In this document: in pieces, positions 27,224 to 35,614 of the stretch
How positions within the stretch are numbered: position 1 is the first letter of the stretch
Layout: each line of letters starts with the position of its first letter
Source of the DNA: Planococcus beigongshangi
GTDB taxonomy: Bacteria; Bacillota; Bacilli; Bacillales_A; Planococcaceae
Direction: 5' to 3'
NCBI RefSeq assembly: GCF_016820495.1
Contig: NZ_JADHDU010000001.1
Span: forward strand, 124,257-188,256
Length of the DNA: 64,000 nucleotides
Position numbers and translations under genes: made by a program
The notes under the pieces: model-generated
Told to the model about the DNA's origin: nothing
Databases searched by the model: none
What the model saw: the letters and a program-made list of their open reading frames with translations, nothing else

Positions 27224-27257
27224 AAAAATGCCATCCGCCGACGCAGATGGCATTTTT
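27224..27257. terminator. Bidirectional terminator
   Basis: AAAAATGCCATC and GATGGCATTTTT form a 12-base stem with A-rich left and T-rich right flanks. It serves tdh, and on the minus strand it would serve the vanished gene at 27262-27357. Confidence 0.8.
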
Positions 27258-27261
27258 GTGT

Positions 27262-27357
27262 TTAGTCGAGAATGAAAAAAGGTAAGTAAGTATTCGATAT
27301 TCCAAAAACAGCGCCGATAATCTGGCCGACGACCGCGAGGACGGATGTTTGTGACGA
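27262..27357 (-). pseudogene. Remnant of a membrane protein gene (C-terminal ~30 residues)
   Basis: On the minus strand a frame runs into TAA at 27262-27264 and encodes a membrane-helix-like C-terminus (VLAVVGQIIGAVFGIS, then NTYLPFFILD). The frame is lost upstream in repeat sequence, and a terminator lies just after the stop. This looks like the surviving tail of a deleted or repeat-interrupted gene. The family is not recognised. Confidence 0.35.
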
Positions 27358-27512
27358 AGTGCGCAGCACTGGTGGAGCACGGTTCTTGGAACTGTGTTAT
27401 TTAAGAGATGGAGTCTCCGCTGTTTTACTCCCAATCTCAAAGTCGCTTTCAAAACTTTAAGTAATGTATGGAATGGAAACCAATCGTCTCATTTCCTGAA
27501 AGAATCAAAATG

Positions 27513-27632
27513 GAGTGAAAGCTGGCGACTCCTGCAGGATACAGAGCGAGTCCTGAGACCTCACAGGAGCGAAGCGACGAGGAGGCTCAGGCAGCTCCCT
27601 GCGGAAAGCGTACAGCTGAAACGGAATGATTG
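27513..27632. repeat. Bacillales-type dispersed repeat
   Basis: Contains GGCGACTCCTGCAGGA, AGACCTCACAGGAGCGAAGC, GACGAGGAGGCTCAGG and GCGGAAAGCG. From memory, this is the layout of a dispersed intergenic repeat seen in many Bacillus and relatives. It is partly self-complementary (CTCCTG with CAGGAG). It lies between a gene remnant and the yjiH terminator. Bases 27358-27512 look like another repeat fragment without coding sense. Confidence 0.6.
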
Positions 27633-27661
27633 AAATAGATGATATTTCTTCGCGGAATAGT

Positions 27662-27698
27662 AAATGCCATCCGCAACCGCGGATGGCATTTTCATTTT
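27662..27698. terminator. Terminator-like hairpin at the end of the YjiH gene
   Basis: AAATGCCATCCGC-AACC-GCGGATGGCATTT. The arm ATGCCATCCGC is nearly the same as in the terminator at 27224, suggesting that the two hairpins share an origin. Confidence 0.6.
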
Positions 27699-27700
27699 TA

Positions 27701-29074
27701 TTAGAATAGAAGGTGTGCAACGCCTGCCACAATCGGAAGAGCGATGATTGTGCGAAGAAGGAAAATGACGATCAGGTCAAAGATGTTGACTGGAATTTTC
27801 GATCCAAGGAGGATGCCGCCGACTTCAGAAAGGTAGATCAGCTGTGTGACGGACATCGTCGCTACGACGAAACGCGTCATTTCAGATTCGATGCCTTGGC
27901 CTAGAATGGCCGGCAGGAACATATCAGCAAAGCCGACAACCATCAATTGTGCCGCTTCAGCCGCTTCCGGAATGCCAAGTAAATTCAGATACGGTACAAA
28001 TGGTGTGCCGAGTATAGAAAAAAGACTTGTGTTTTCAGCAAGGATCAAAGCAATTGTCCCGAATGCCATAACAACCGGCGCAACGCCGATCCACATATCC
28101 AGAACGTTTTTGAATCCATCTTTGAAGAATCCGGTTACTGAACGGTTACGGTTGGCTTTTTGCAGTGCCAGTTCAAGGCCGTGAGAGGCGGCATTATATC
28201 CTTTCGGGACATCTTCCGTTTGGGATTCCTGATCGGAACCATCGATATAAGTCGTTGGTTTGCGTGTCAACGGATAAATGCGCGGCATGATCAAAGCTAG
28301 AATGAGTCCTGCAAGAATGACTGTCCCATAGTATGGAAGGAAGTAGCTTGAAAGGCCGATTTCACCGATGACAACAATTGCGAAAGTGATGGATACCACC
28401 GAAAACGTTGTTCCGATGATTGCCGCTTCGCGCTGTGTATATTTATTGTCTTCGTATTGCTTGCTTGTCAGAAGGACGCCGATTGTTCCGTCGCCTACCC
28501 ATGAAGCAAGGGCATCAATGGAAGAACGGCCAGGCAGCCGGAACAGCGGACGCATGATTTTCATCATCATGGAACTGAAGAATTCAAGAAGTCCGAAGTT
28601 CATCAATAGCGGCAAAAGAAGCCCGGCGAACAGGAAAATCGTGAACAGGAACGACAGAAGTCCGTCTTCGCCGTCAAGCAGCAGTCCGCCGGTAGCGTCG
28701 CTCCAAACTGCTTCAGGTCCTACTTGGAACAAGACCATGAAGGCAAATACTGCAGCTATGATGCGTGTAATAGTCCAGAACAGGCTGACGTTGAAAAGTT
28801 TATCGAAGAACGGGACATTTTCATCCGTATTCGGTTTTTTGGCTATGAACAACAATGAGCCGATTGCTGCAACGGAAAGGACGACAAGCATGATCCAGGG
28901 CACAACTGATGCGATATTATCCGCCATCCAGTTTGCCAGGACAGCAACTGTGACCATCCATTCCGTGTCGCCGTCAGCATTCGTTATAGGAATCGGAGTC
29001 AGGAACAGTAAGATACCGAGCAATGATGGAATTAAAAATAAGAGCCAGGTTGATGCAGAAAACTTTTTCTTCAT
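27701..29074 (-). CDS. YjiH family membrane protein (nucleoside-recognition/Gate domain)
   Basis: A 457-residue integral membrane protein with about nine to ten helices. It contains a Gate-like domain (ASWVGDGTIGVLLTSKQY near 230 and GFADMFLPAILGQGIE near 400), as in the YjiH group. Proposed roles are transport of small metabolites; none is established here. ATG 29074 is chosen because AAAGGGGAT precedes it; in-frame codons further upstream have no ribosome site. It stands downstream of the bshB2 terminator and so is probably transcribed separately. Confidence 0.8.
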   Translation of the reverse strand: MKKKFSASTWLLFLIPSLLGILLFLTPIPITNADGDTEWMVTVAVLANWMADNIASVVPWIMLVVLSVAAIGSLLFIAKKPNTDENVPFFDKLFNVSLFWTITRIIAAVFAFMVLFQVGPEAVWSDATGGLLLDGEDGLLSFLFTIFLFAGLLLPLLMNFGLLEFFSSMMMKIMRPLFRLPGRSSIDALASWVGDGTIGVLLTSKQYEDNKYTQREAAIIGTTFSVVSITFAIVVIGEIGLSSYFLPYYGTVILAGLILALIMPRIYPLTRKPTTYIDGSDQESQTEDVPKGYNAASHGLELALQKANRNRSVTGFFKDGFKNVLDMWIGVAPVVMAFGTIALILAENTSLFSILGTPFVPYLNLLGIPEAAEAAQLMVVGFADMFLPAILGQGIESEMTRFVVATMSVTQLIYLSEVGGILLGSKIPVNIFDLIVIFLLRTIIALPIVAGVAHLLF

Positions 29075-29187
29075 TGAGAATCCCCTTTTCATTGTGCATA
29101 AATACACATTCTAATTACTTATTATACAGCATCTTCCCCCAAAGAATACTGTCAATAATATAGTTTATATTATCTGAAATCTATAGA

Positions 29188-29226
29188 AAAAACACCCTTA
29201 TTTTCAATAAAGAAAATAAGGGTGTT
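29188..29226 (-). terminator. Terminator of the yojF-bshB2 operon
   Basis: A 15-base stem, AACACCCTTATTTTC with GAAAATAAGGGTGTT, is followed on the minus strand by a U-run. Confidence 0.88.
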
Positions 29227-29231
29227 GCGTA

Positions 29232-29921
29232 TCAGAACGAAACTTCGAAATCATCTTCCCAGCGGTACTTGTAGAAACGTTCCTGCGTCAGCCAGTTTTC
29301 CGTTTCCGGATCGCCTTCAGCCAGTTTATGCTCCATCTCTTTCAGCATCCAGGCCGTCTGCGAAATATGGGCTTGCATGGAAGCCATCTTGTGGTCTCTC
29401 ACAGGTGTTACGTCATGGACGATATCCGGTGCTCCAAGAACTTCAAGCGTATTATTGGCAAAAGCCACGCAGTGCAGCTTCGGACGATCTTCCATGCGGC
29501 GCACTGCACGGACTACGGCACGCGCTGTCGCTTCGTGATCCGGATGTACGGCGAATTTCGGATAGAACGTAATGATCAGTGAAGGATTCAATTCTTCGAT
29601 CAGTTCTGTCATCATGCCGACCATCTTTTCATCGTCTTCAAACTCAATCGTCTTATCACGGAGCCCCATCATGCGGAGATCTGTCAGGCCGATCGCTTCA
29701 GCGGATGCCGCCAATTCCTTCTTGCGGATTTCCGGAAGTGATTCGCGTGTTGCAAATGGCGGGTTACCCAGGTTTCTGCCCATTTCACCGAGTGTCAGAC
29801 AGGCGTATGTGACCGGCGTCCCTTGTTTTATATGAGTGGTCATTGTTCCGGATACACCGAACGCTTCGTCGTCGGGATGCGGAAATACGACCAATACATG
29901 CCGTTCTGTTGGAATCGTCAT
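29232..29921 (-). CDS. bshB2: Bacillithiol biosynthesis deacetylase BshB2
   Basis: The 229-residue zinc deacetylase of the LmbE/PIG-L family removes the acetyl group from GlcNAc-malate during bacillithiol synthesis. The metal and catalytic motif is FPHPDDEAF near residue 13. A second metal-site His is in KFAVHPDHEAT (~122). Length and sequence match BshB2 (YojG) rather than BshB1. It is preceded, on the same strand, by the yojF gene with a 12-base gap, the arrangement known from B. subtilis. The presence of bacillithiol supports a Bacillales host. Confidence 0.9.
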   Translation of the reverse strand: MTIPTERHVLVVFPHPDDEAFGVSGTMTTHIKQGTPVTYACLTLGEMGRNLGNPPFATRESLPEIRKKELAASAEAIGLTDLRMMGLRDKTIEFEDDEKMVGMMTELIEELNPSLIITFYPKFAVHPDHEATARAVVRAVRRMEDRPKLHCVAFANNTLEVLGAPDIVHDVTPVRDHKMASMQAHISQTAWMLKEMEHKLAEGDPETENWLTQERFYKYRWEDDFEVSF

Positions 29922-29933
29922 TTTATTGCCCCC

Positions 29934-30284
29934 TTAATAACTGAATGGTGTTTCGCTGATCTGCAGCGCCACCGCCAGTTTTCCTGTTCCGTCATGGCCT
30001 GCCAGCAGCAGGCGTCCCTGGTCATCCATTTCATAATGGGTGATGCCTTGTGCATAAACCCAGCCATGCGGCAGCTTCAAGCCGACACGGTGCGGGCTGT
30101 CGCCGACCACTTTACCCAGTTCATAATTGATCACTACATTGCGGATAAAAGCGCCCGCATTGAAAAACGCTTCATTAAAATGGCTGGCGTAGGATCCATT
30201 CGTGGTTTCCAGGTGAAGATATACATCTTTCCCGGCGAACGCATCCAACTGGACCTGCAATTTCTTGACTTCAACTAATTCCAC
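29934..30284 (-). CDS. YojF family protein (DUF1806)
   Basis: A 116-residue protein of the YojF family, unknown in function and regularly found next to bshB2. A longer frame would start at 30305. GTG 30284 follows GAGGAGGG with good spacing and gives 116 residues, the length I recall for YojF. The sequence is beta-rich with an aromatic C-terminal half. It is the first gene of a two-gene operon with bshB2, suggesting a role linked to bacillithiol. Confidence 0.85.
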   Translation of the reverse strand: MELVEVKKLQVQLDAFAGKDVYLHLETTNGSYASHFNEAFFNAGAFIRNVVINYELGKVVGDSPHRVGLKLPHGWVYAQGITHYEMDDQGRLLLAGHDGTGKLAVALQISETPFSY

Positions 30285-30423
30285 GATAAAACCCTCCTCA
30301 AACAATCCGTATCTTTTAAGTATATGGAAAAAATACTGAGAATGCGATTAGTTAGCTCTACGGGTTCCGAAATAATGGTAGAATAACAAAAGAATGAATT
30401 TTCCAACAAAGAGGATGGAGCAT

Positions 30424-31287
30424 ATGAAGCTAATACTGAAGTTTTTTACAGCAATTGCTGGAATCATCCTTGCGAGCAGCCTGCCTCTCCTGATTACCGG
30501 ATGGCTGGTGGGGGAGTGGAGATGGCGGGCCTATTTCGACTCGATCAGCTCAACGTTGCAGGAGTTGTGGCCGCTGGGGGACATCGCATTTTTCAATAAC
30601 CGGATCCAACAGCCTGTCCCGCTGTTCCCCAATATCTTCGAATACATCGTTTATTCGCTTGAAATCCTGTTCCTGGCATTAGTCGCAGCAGTTACCGTGT
30701 CACTGATTCTGACAGTCATTACGATGCTGCTGTCGGAAAAGGCGCGGGAACGGGTGAAAATGGCCTTGTATTTTCTCGAATCAATTCCGGATCTGCTGAT
30801 CATCATGCTGGCTCAGCTGACGGTGGTCCTTGTTTATAAACAGACAGGATTTTTAATCTCGAAGATCGCAGCGATCGGCGATGACCGCATTTATTGGCTG
30901 CCTGTGCTGTGTTTGGCGATTTTGCCGACCATCCAGCTTTACCGGCTGGCCATGCTGACGTTTCAGGAAGAAGAACGCCAGATGTACGTGGACCTGGCAC
31001 GTGCTCTTGGATTTTCGAAAGTATATATCATACTTGTCCATATGTTCCGCAATGCCATCATCTCTGTTTTCTTCCAATCCAAAAAGACGATGTGGTTCTT
31101 GCTGTCGAATCTCTTTGTGCTGGAACTGATGTTCAATCTGCCGGGAATCATGCTGTTCCTCAGTGATAACATGTATCCGCTCGGATTTTTAGTCGCTGTT
31201 TTCAGCTTTTTCCTGCCCATGTTCTTCCTCTATAGTTTCGGGGAATGGTATTTTGTGCGCCGTCTGCGCGGAAAGGAGGCGGTGTAA
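30424..31287 (+). CDS. ABC transporter permease, oligopeptide (DppB) type
   Basis: The 287-residue membrane protein has about six helices. A BPD_transp_1-like segment (YVDLARALGFSKVYIILVHMFRNA near 190) corresponds to the EAA loop that docks the ATPase. The position suggests the first permease of a peptide or nickel-type importer. ATG 30424 follows GAGG with 9-base spacing. It is directly followed by a second permease, but no ATPase or binding-protein gene is near. Confidence 0.8.
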   Translation: MKLILKFFTAIAGIILASSLPLLITGWLVGEWRWRAYFDSISSTLQELWPLGDIAFFNNRIQQPVPLFPNIFEYIVYSLEILFLALVAAVTVSLILTVITMLLSEKARERVKMALYFLESIPDLLIIMLAQLTVVLVYKQTGFLISKIAAIGDDRIYWLPVLCLAILPTIQLYRLAMLTFQEEERQMYVDLARALGFSKVYIILVHMFRNAIISVFFQSKKTMWFLLSNLFVLELMFNLPGIMLFLSDNMYPLGFLVAVFSFFLPMFFLYSFGEWYFVRRLRGKEAV

Positions 31288-32298
31288 ATGTGGAAACAGC
31301 CTTATTTTGTCATCGGCTTCAGCATTATCGCCTTTTTCCTCATCGGCAGTTTTGTTTATGAATGGATCTGGGGGAATATTCCCCGTCAGGTTTATTACAT
31401 AATGGAAGGAGGTCGGGCTGTGGAAGGTGCGCCGATTTCACCGAATTGGCAATTCCCGCTCGGTTCAGATCAGTACGGTTACGACATGCTGGGCAAATTG
31501 ATGCTCGGGGCAAAATATACGATCCTGGCAGCGCTGGCAGTGGGGGCGCTCCGCATGCTGATTGCCGTGCCGCTTGGCTATATCCTCGGCACGTATCTTG
31601 ATAAGCACCGGAAATGGATTTCAAGTCTTGCCGATTCGATGCATTATATCCCGCTTACATTATTTGCGGCATTTGTGCTGACGCCAGTCCTGTGGATGCC
31701 GCAGGAAGGCTTTACAACCACCATCTGGGAACGGATCGGCGTGCAGGTGGTGATCATGGCGCTGCTCACGGTTCCAATCGTGGCGATCTTGATCGCCAAT
31801 GAAGCTGCCTTATTGCGTGACAAGGAATACATCCTGGCTGCCAAGACGCTTGGTGCCGGACGATTCCGTATCATCCGCAAGCATCTGTATCCGCAGATGC
31901 GTGAAAAGATTGCGGTTCTGTACGGCCAGCAGGTGATGGAAACATTTATCGTTTTTGCGCACCTCGGTCTGCTCAACCTGTTCCTCGGAGGCACCAAAAT
32001 CAGCTACGATCCGATGTTCGGCGATCCGCCGATGTCGATTTCCTATGAATGGGCGGGGCTGTTCGGGTCGACTTTCAGGTATTTGCAGGGGGCTCCGTGG
32101 CTTCCGCTTGCACCGGTCCTGTTTATTGCGTTAACGATTTTCGCAGTGTCCCTGATGATGGAAGGCTATTTGCGCTCCAAAAATCCGACAGCCAAAAAGC
32201 GGCGGAAAGCTGCAGTGAAAGATCCTGTCGTTGAATGGAACCGGGAGCAGCTGCGCGAAGCGATGGTTAAACTGAAAGAAAGATCTCCGGAAAAATGA
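31288..32298 (+). CDS. ABC transporter permease, oligopeptide (DppC) type
   Basis: The 336-residue membrane protein has about six helices and an EAA loop, EYILAAKTLGAGRFRIIRKHL (~190). The N-terminal part has an extracytoplasmic insertion with FPLGSDQYGYDML, the sequence type typical of DppC/OppC proteins. The ATG directly follows the stop of the first permease (TAA ATG), with a GGAGG site inside that gene. Together they would form a heterodimeric channel. The partner ATPase and solute-binding protein are missing from the window. Confidence 0.82.
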   Translation: MWKQPYFVIGFSIIAFFLIGSFVYEWIWGNIPRQVYYIMEGGRAVEGAPISPNWQFPLGSDQYGYDMLGKLMLGAKYTILAALAVGALRMLIAVPLGYILGTYLDKHRKWISSLADSMHYIPLTLFAAFVLTPVLWMPQEGFTTTIWERIGVQVVIMALLTVPIVAILIANEAALLRDKEYILAAKTLGAGRFRIIRKHLYPQMREKIAVLYGQQVMETFIVFAHLGLLNLFLGGTKISYDPMFGDPPMSISYEWAGLFGSTFRYLQGAPWLPLAPVLFIALTIFAVSLMMEGYLRSKNPTAKKRRKAAVKDPVVEWNREQLREAMVKLKERSPEK

Positions 32299-32431
32299 AA
32301 AGCATCATTTACTTCGATAATTTCGCCACCTGTTACTGTATTCTGACTTTGGGGAAAACAGAACATTTTCTTTTTCAATGAAACCATTTCTTAGATTTAT
32401 TCTTTTATAGGAAGCGAAGCTGAGATATGCA

Positions 32432-32577
32432 GCAAAACAGCGCAGACTCCCAGAGGAACAGAAACGGAGTTGGCTCTCCAACTCCGTTTCGCGCGAAGTG
32501 CTGAGATCCACTCGGGCGGAGTGAAACGAGCCCGAGTTAGCTCAGCGCAAGCCCCAAGGAAAGCGAAGCTGTTTTGC
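32432..32577. repeat. Repeat element with terminal inverted repeats and an embedded hairpin
   Basis: GCAAAACAGC (32432-32441) and GCTGTTTTGC (32568-32577) are perfect 10-base inverted ends. Inside are the family blocks shared with 1-125 (CGCAGACTCCCAG; GTTAGCTCAGCGCAAG). A 12-base perfect hairpin, AAACGGAGTTGG with CCAACTCCGTTT, lies at about 32467-32494. It fills the gap after the permease pair; no gene is seen in 32299-32632. Confidence 0.7.
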
Positions 32578-32618
32578 GGAATATCAATTGCTTACATTTT
32601 CTTCATTCTCAATAAGCC

Positions 32619-32660
32619 GAAAAGCAGAACTCTCACGCATGGTGGGGGTTCTGCTTTTTG
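32619..32660 (-). terminator. Terminator overlapping the end of the HAAS-domain gene
   Basis: AAAGCAGAAC with GTTCTGCTTT flanks the stop codon at 32633. The minus side has only a short U-run, the plus side a longer T-run. Confidence 0.6.
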
Positions 32661-33394
32661 TTTTGTATCAATAAATACGCCATGAATAGCAGGAAACCGC
32701 CGACGAAAGTCCCCATATTTACGTAGAGCCCAGTCGTTTCGTCAATATCCATGAAAGTCATGATGAAATCAGGAGCGATTAAAAACAAAGGGATAATGAT
32801 TGTGATCCATGTTTTTGACCAGATTGCGCCGATGATGAAAATGATGACCCCTATTGCGGCAATGACCCACATCACCTCTCTGGACGGAATATAGAAAGGT
32901 TCGAAGTAGAAGATATCAGCGAACAATACCGCAGACAACAGGCCGACTGTTATCAGCTGGATGCATAGCAATATGGTGAATTCCTTTTTCCTCGACCATT
33001 TCTTCGATGCCATTTTTCGGAACGCCAATATATATGCACCGATGCCTGCCGCGCCGATTATTGGAAAAGAGATCAATTTCAGCAATGAAAAACTCAAGTC
33101 GCCCCTGACGGCCGAACCTGTCATGAAATAGGCGATCAATAGCAGGATGAACATCGGCATGAGCTTGATGAGGCCGTAGAAATCCGTTGTCATTTCACTG
33201 CTGATATTCTTCATATAAGCTTCGGGGGAACCACCTGTAACTGTATCCAGGTTTTTGCCGCGGCTTTCTGCATCTTCAAGATGCCCCCGCAGTTCTTCAG
33301 CAATTTCCTTGATCTCACTGTCTTTTTTTCCGGATGTCATCAGATACAATTTCAAATTGGCTATGAATTCCTGACTGTCTTTTGACAAAACCAT
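32633..33394 (-). CDS. HAAS-domain membrane protein
   Basis: The 253-residue protein has an N-terminal HAAS-like helical domain (~1-75; KLYLMTSGKKDSEIKEIAEELRGHLEDA). About six membrane helices follow (~80-245). HAAS proteins are typically encoded with a PadR regulator, as here. They are thought to act as membrane sensors or partners for PadR, although the mechanism is not known. Its ATG overlaps the stop of the PadR gene by one base (TAATG), which implies translational coupling. Confidence 0.78.
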   Translation of the reverse strand: MVLSKDSQEFIANLKLYLMTSGKKDSEIKEIAEELRGHLEDAESRGKNLDTVTGGSPEAYMKNISSEMTTDFYGLIKLMPMFILLLIAYFMTGSAVRGDLSFSLLKLISFPIIGAAGIGAYILAFRKMASKKWSRKKEFTILLCIQLITVGLLSAVLFADIFYFEPFYIPSREVMWVIAAIGVIIFIIGAIWSKTWITIIIPLFLIAPDFIMTFMDIDETTGLYVNMGTFVGGFLLFMAYLLIQNKKQNPHHA

Positions 33395-33717
33395 TATTTT
33401 TCCTCCTTTACGAGCCGGTTGACCGACTGCGATAGATTGTCCCAGCGTTCCTTGAATTCCAGGTATTCCTGTTCTCCTTCAGAAGTCAGCGTATAATACT
33501 TCCTCTTTGGGCCGCTTGGCGATTCTTTCATGACCGATTTTACAAAGCCTTCTTTTTGCAGGCGCAGCAGGACAGGATAGATGCTGCCTTCACTGACCAT
33601 CCGGAACCCATAAAGCTCCAGCTTTTCAATCATTTCATAGCCGTAGGTTTCACGTCTATGAATGATTGCCAGCAGACAGCCATCCAAGATTCCTTTGAGC
33701 ATTTGGCTTGATGACAT
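33394..33717 (-). CDS. PadR family transcriptional regulator
   Basis: This 107-residue winged-helix regulator has the PadR signature GYEMIEKL and SEGSIYPVLLRLQKEG (~25-60), followed by YYTLTSEG and a C-terminal helix. It probably represses its own operon. ATG 33717 follows AAAGAGGTGACC; in-frame codons upstream lack a site. Two direct TACTAAG repeats 20 bases apart (33733 and 33753) lie between the promoter region and the start and could be where it binds. Confidence 0.88.
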   Translation of the reverse strand: MSSSQMLKGILDGCLLAIIHRRETYGYEMIEKLELYGFRMVSEGSIYPVLLRLQKEGFVKSVMKESPSGPKRKYYTLTSEGEQEYLEFKERWDNLSQSVNRLVKEEK

Positions 33718-33732
33718 AAGGTCACCTCTTTC

Positions 33733-33759
33733 TACTAAGTGGCATAACAAGATACTAAG
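33733..33759. promoter_or_regulatory. Direct repeats ahead of the padR gene
   Basis: TACTAAG at 33733-33739 and again at 33753-33759, spaced by two helical turns, in the short leader of the padR-HAAS operon. Candidate autoregulatory site; PadR sites are usually inverted, so this is tentative. Confidence 0.3.
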
Positions 33760-33915
33760 GTGTGATCAAGCTACGTTGTAATACAATATAGCATATTCAA
33801 AAATACAGGTCAACTACTTTGTTAAACAAGTTAGTGTGGTGTTTCAGCAGGAGTTTCCTGTGCAGGAAGCGAATAAATTTAATTAGATCTATTTAAAGCA
33901 AAGGGGGGATGAAGG

Positions 33916-34797
33916 ATGGTTGAAATCAGGAGGCTGGCCGAATGCACGATCGAACAAGCAGTAGTGGCATGGAACAAGGGGTTTGAAGGCTATCATTTCG
34001 ACATGACGACAACACCCGACGCCTTCAAGAAGAGAATGGATCAGGAAGGGCTTTCAAAAGAATTATCCGTGGTGGCGTTTGACGGTGAGGAACCGGTGGG
34101 CCTTGTGCTGAACGGAATCAGGCAATCCGGAGACAGTAAAATCGGCTGGAACGGGGGCACCGGCGTTGCGGCAGCCTGGCGCAAAAAAGGCGTCGGCATC
34201 CAGCTGATGGAAGAGGCGTTGCGAATATTGGAAAGTCAGCAAGTCGACGTGGCGACGCTGGAAGCGATTAAAGGAAATGATCAGGCGATTGGGTTATATG
34301 AGAAACTTGGCTATGACATCGTGGATGAATTGCATTTCATGAATTTAAACGGTACTGTCGATCAAAAAGGGCCGGCCGTCTCAGAAGCGGTTAAAGTCAG
34401 TCAGGCTTCACCTGAAGAGATAGGCAAATTGCCGTTCTACCGGGGCGACTTCCCCTGGCAGACGCTGTGGCAAAGCGTCCGGGATGGACAGGCTCTGATC
34501 GCGTTTAATGAAAAAGGTAAAGCGGCCGGCTATGCATTGTTCCGGAAATTGAACGATGAACACGGCAAACCTTCCCGGACTTTATTGTATCAACTGGAAA
34601 CGGCACCGGATGCAGCGGAGCGGGAAGGAATTACAGCGCTTCTGCTGAATGAGGTCTTCGGAAATTTCGAAGATGGCATCGGCCGGACGGCGGTCAATGT
34701 GCCGGTGGAAAGCAATGCGCTGACTTATGATACGTTGAAGAAATTTGGCTTCGAGAAAAATATAGCGCAGGTGTTCATGAAGAAAAAACTGAAATAA
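33916..34797 (+). CDS. GNAT family N-acetyltransferase (tandem)
   Basis: The 293-residue protein has an N-terminal GNAT domain (~1-140; acetyl-CoA loop GVAAAWRKKGVGIQLM near 80). A second, degenerate GNAT-like half follows (~155-293). Such two-domain enzymes acetylate small amines or antibiotics, but the substrate is not predictable. ATG follows GGGGGGATGAAGG. It is a single gene with a terminator shared with the convergent membrane protein gene. Confidence 0.85.
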   Translation: MVEIRRLAECTIEQAVVAWNKGFEGYHFDMTTTPDAFKKRMDQEGLSKELSVVAFDGEEPVGLVLNGIRQSGDSKIGWNGGTGVAAAWRKKGVGIQLMEEALRILESQQVDVATLEAIKGNDQAIGLYEKLGYDIVDELHFMNLNGTVDQKGPAVSEAVKVSQASPEEIGKLPFYRGDFPWQTLWQSVRDGQALIAFNEKGKAAGYALFRKLNDEHGKPSRTLLYQLETAPDAAEREGITALLLNEVFGNFEDGIGRTAVNVPVESNALTYDTLKKFGFEKNIAQVFMKKKLK

Positions 34798-34820
34798 ATT
34801 CTGATTCGATTAAAATGAAA

Positions 34821-34855
34821 AACCAGTGCAGTGAAAAAACTGCACTGGTTTTCTG
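34821..34855. terminator. Bidirectional terminator
   Basis: AACCAGTGCAGT and ACTGCACTGGTT form a 12-base stem between convergent genes, with T-rich right flank. Confidence 0.85.
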
Positions 34856-35401
34856 TTAATCAACAAGCCTGGTTTCCGCACTTTCTTCCATTGCGTATTT
34901 CAGACTCAGCATTCTTATGCCGATTATGATCTTGATACTGCCATCGATTACCGCAAAAACCAGAAAAGGAACAGTCGTTAAAACCAGCCCCAATGCGCCG
35001 TTGATGATTGTAAGGACTGCCAGCAGAATCATCAGTTTGCCCTGCGAAAAATAAAACCCAATAAAATGGATGCCGACAGCGATGAGGATTGCCAGCCATA
35101 CCACTCTCGGATGTTCAAAACCGATAAGCAATCCGCATAGCGTACATAAGATAACATTCAGCAGCATGGACAGATTATCCATTCTGTCCTGGAATTTCGT
35201 GTTTTGTCCGTAAGCCAGTTTACGATTAACAAAAGGAAAAGCAAAAATAAGGATATACCCGATGAAGAAACCGATTCCCAAAACAGCAGGCTGAATGAAG
35301 AACTCTCCTCCGGTCAGAGCGGAAGCGATGATGATCAAACCTATGTAAATCAGCCAGACACCGCAGGTCCTTTGAGTATTGTAGTGGCGCTCTTTCTGCA
35401 A
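34856..35401 (-). CDS. Multi-pass membrane protein, possibly DUF6609-like
   Basis: The 181-residue hydrophobic protein has about six short helices. The start is TTG 35401, since AAGGAGGG lies 6 bases before it and gives the N-terminus (M)QKERHYNTQRTCGVW. It resembles the uncharacterised DUF6609 group from memory, which I cannot verify. No catalytic motif is visible. It is a single gene. Confidence 0.65.
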   Translation of the reverse strand: MQKERHYNTQRTCGVWLIYIGLIIIASALTGGEFFIQPAVLGIGFFIGYILIFAFPFVNRKLAYGQNTKFQDRMDNLSMLLNVILCTLCGLLIGFEHPRVVWLAILIAVGIHFIGFYFSQGKLMILLAVLTIINGALGLVLTTVPFLVFAVIDGSIKIIIGIRMLSLKYAMEESAETRLVD

Positions 35402-35528
35402 AAGTATCCCTCCTTGAAATAAGAATCTAAAACTTATCTGATTTTTACGGGTCAATGAATAAAAAGTTTCTTAAACTTCAGTTTTTGATAAAAACATCCT
35501 GAAACAAAAAGCGAAACAGCTGCGTATA

Positions 35529-35563
35529 AAAAAGAAGCCCAACAAATTCTGCCGGACTTCTGG
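35529..35563 (-). terminator. Terminator of pdxK
   Basis: On the minus strand, AGAAGTCC pairs imperfectly with GGGCTTCT, followed by a run of U. Confidence 0.65.
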
Positions 35564-35614
35564 GTGGCATACTATTTTTGGTGTAAGGGTAAAGTGAGTT
35601 TGAAGTGAGGAGGC

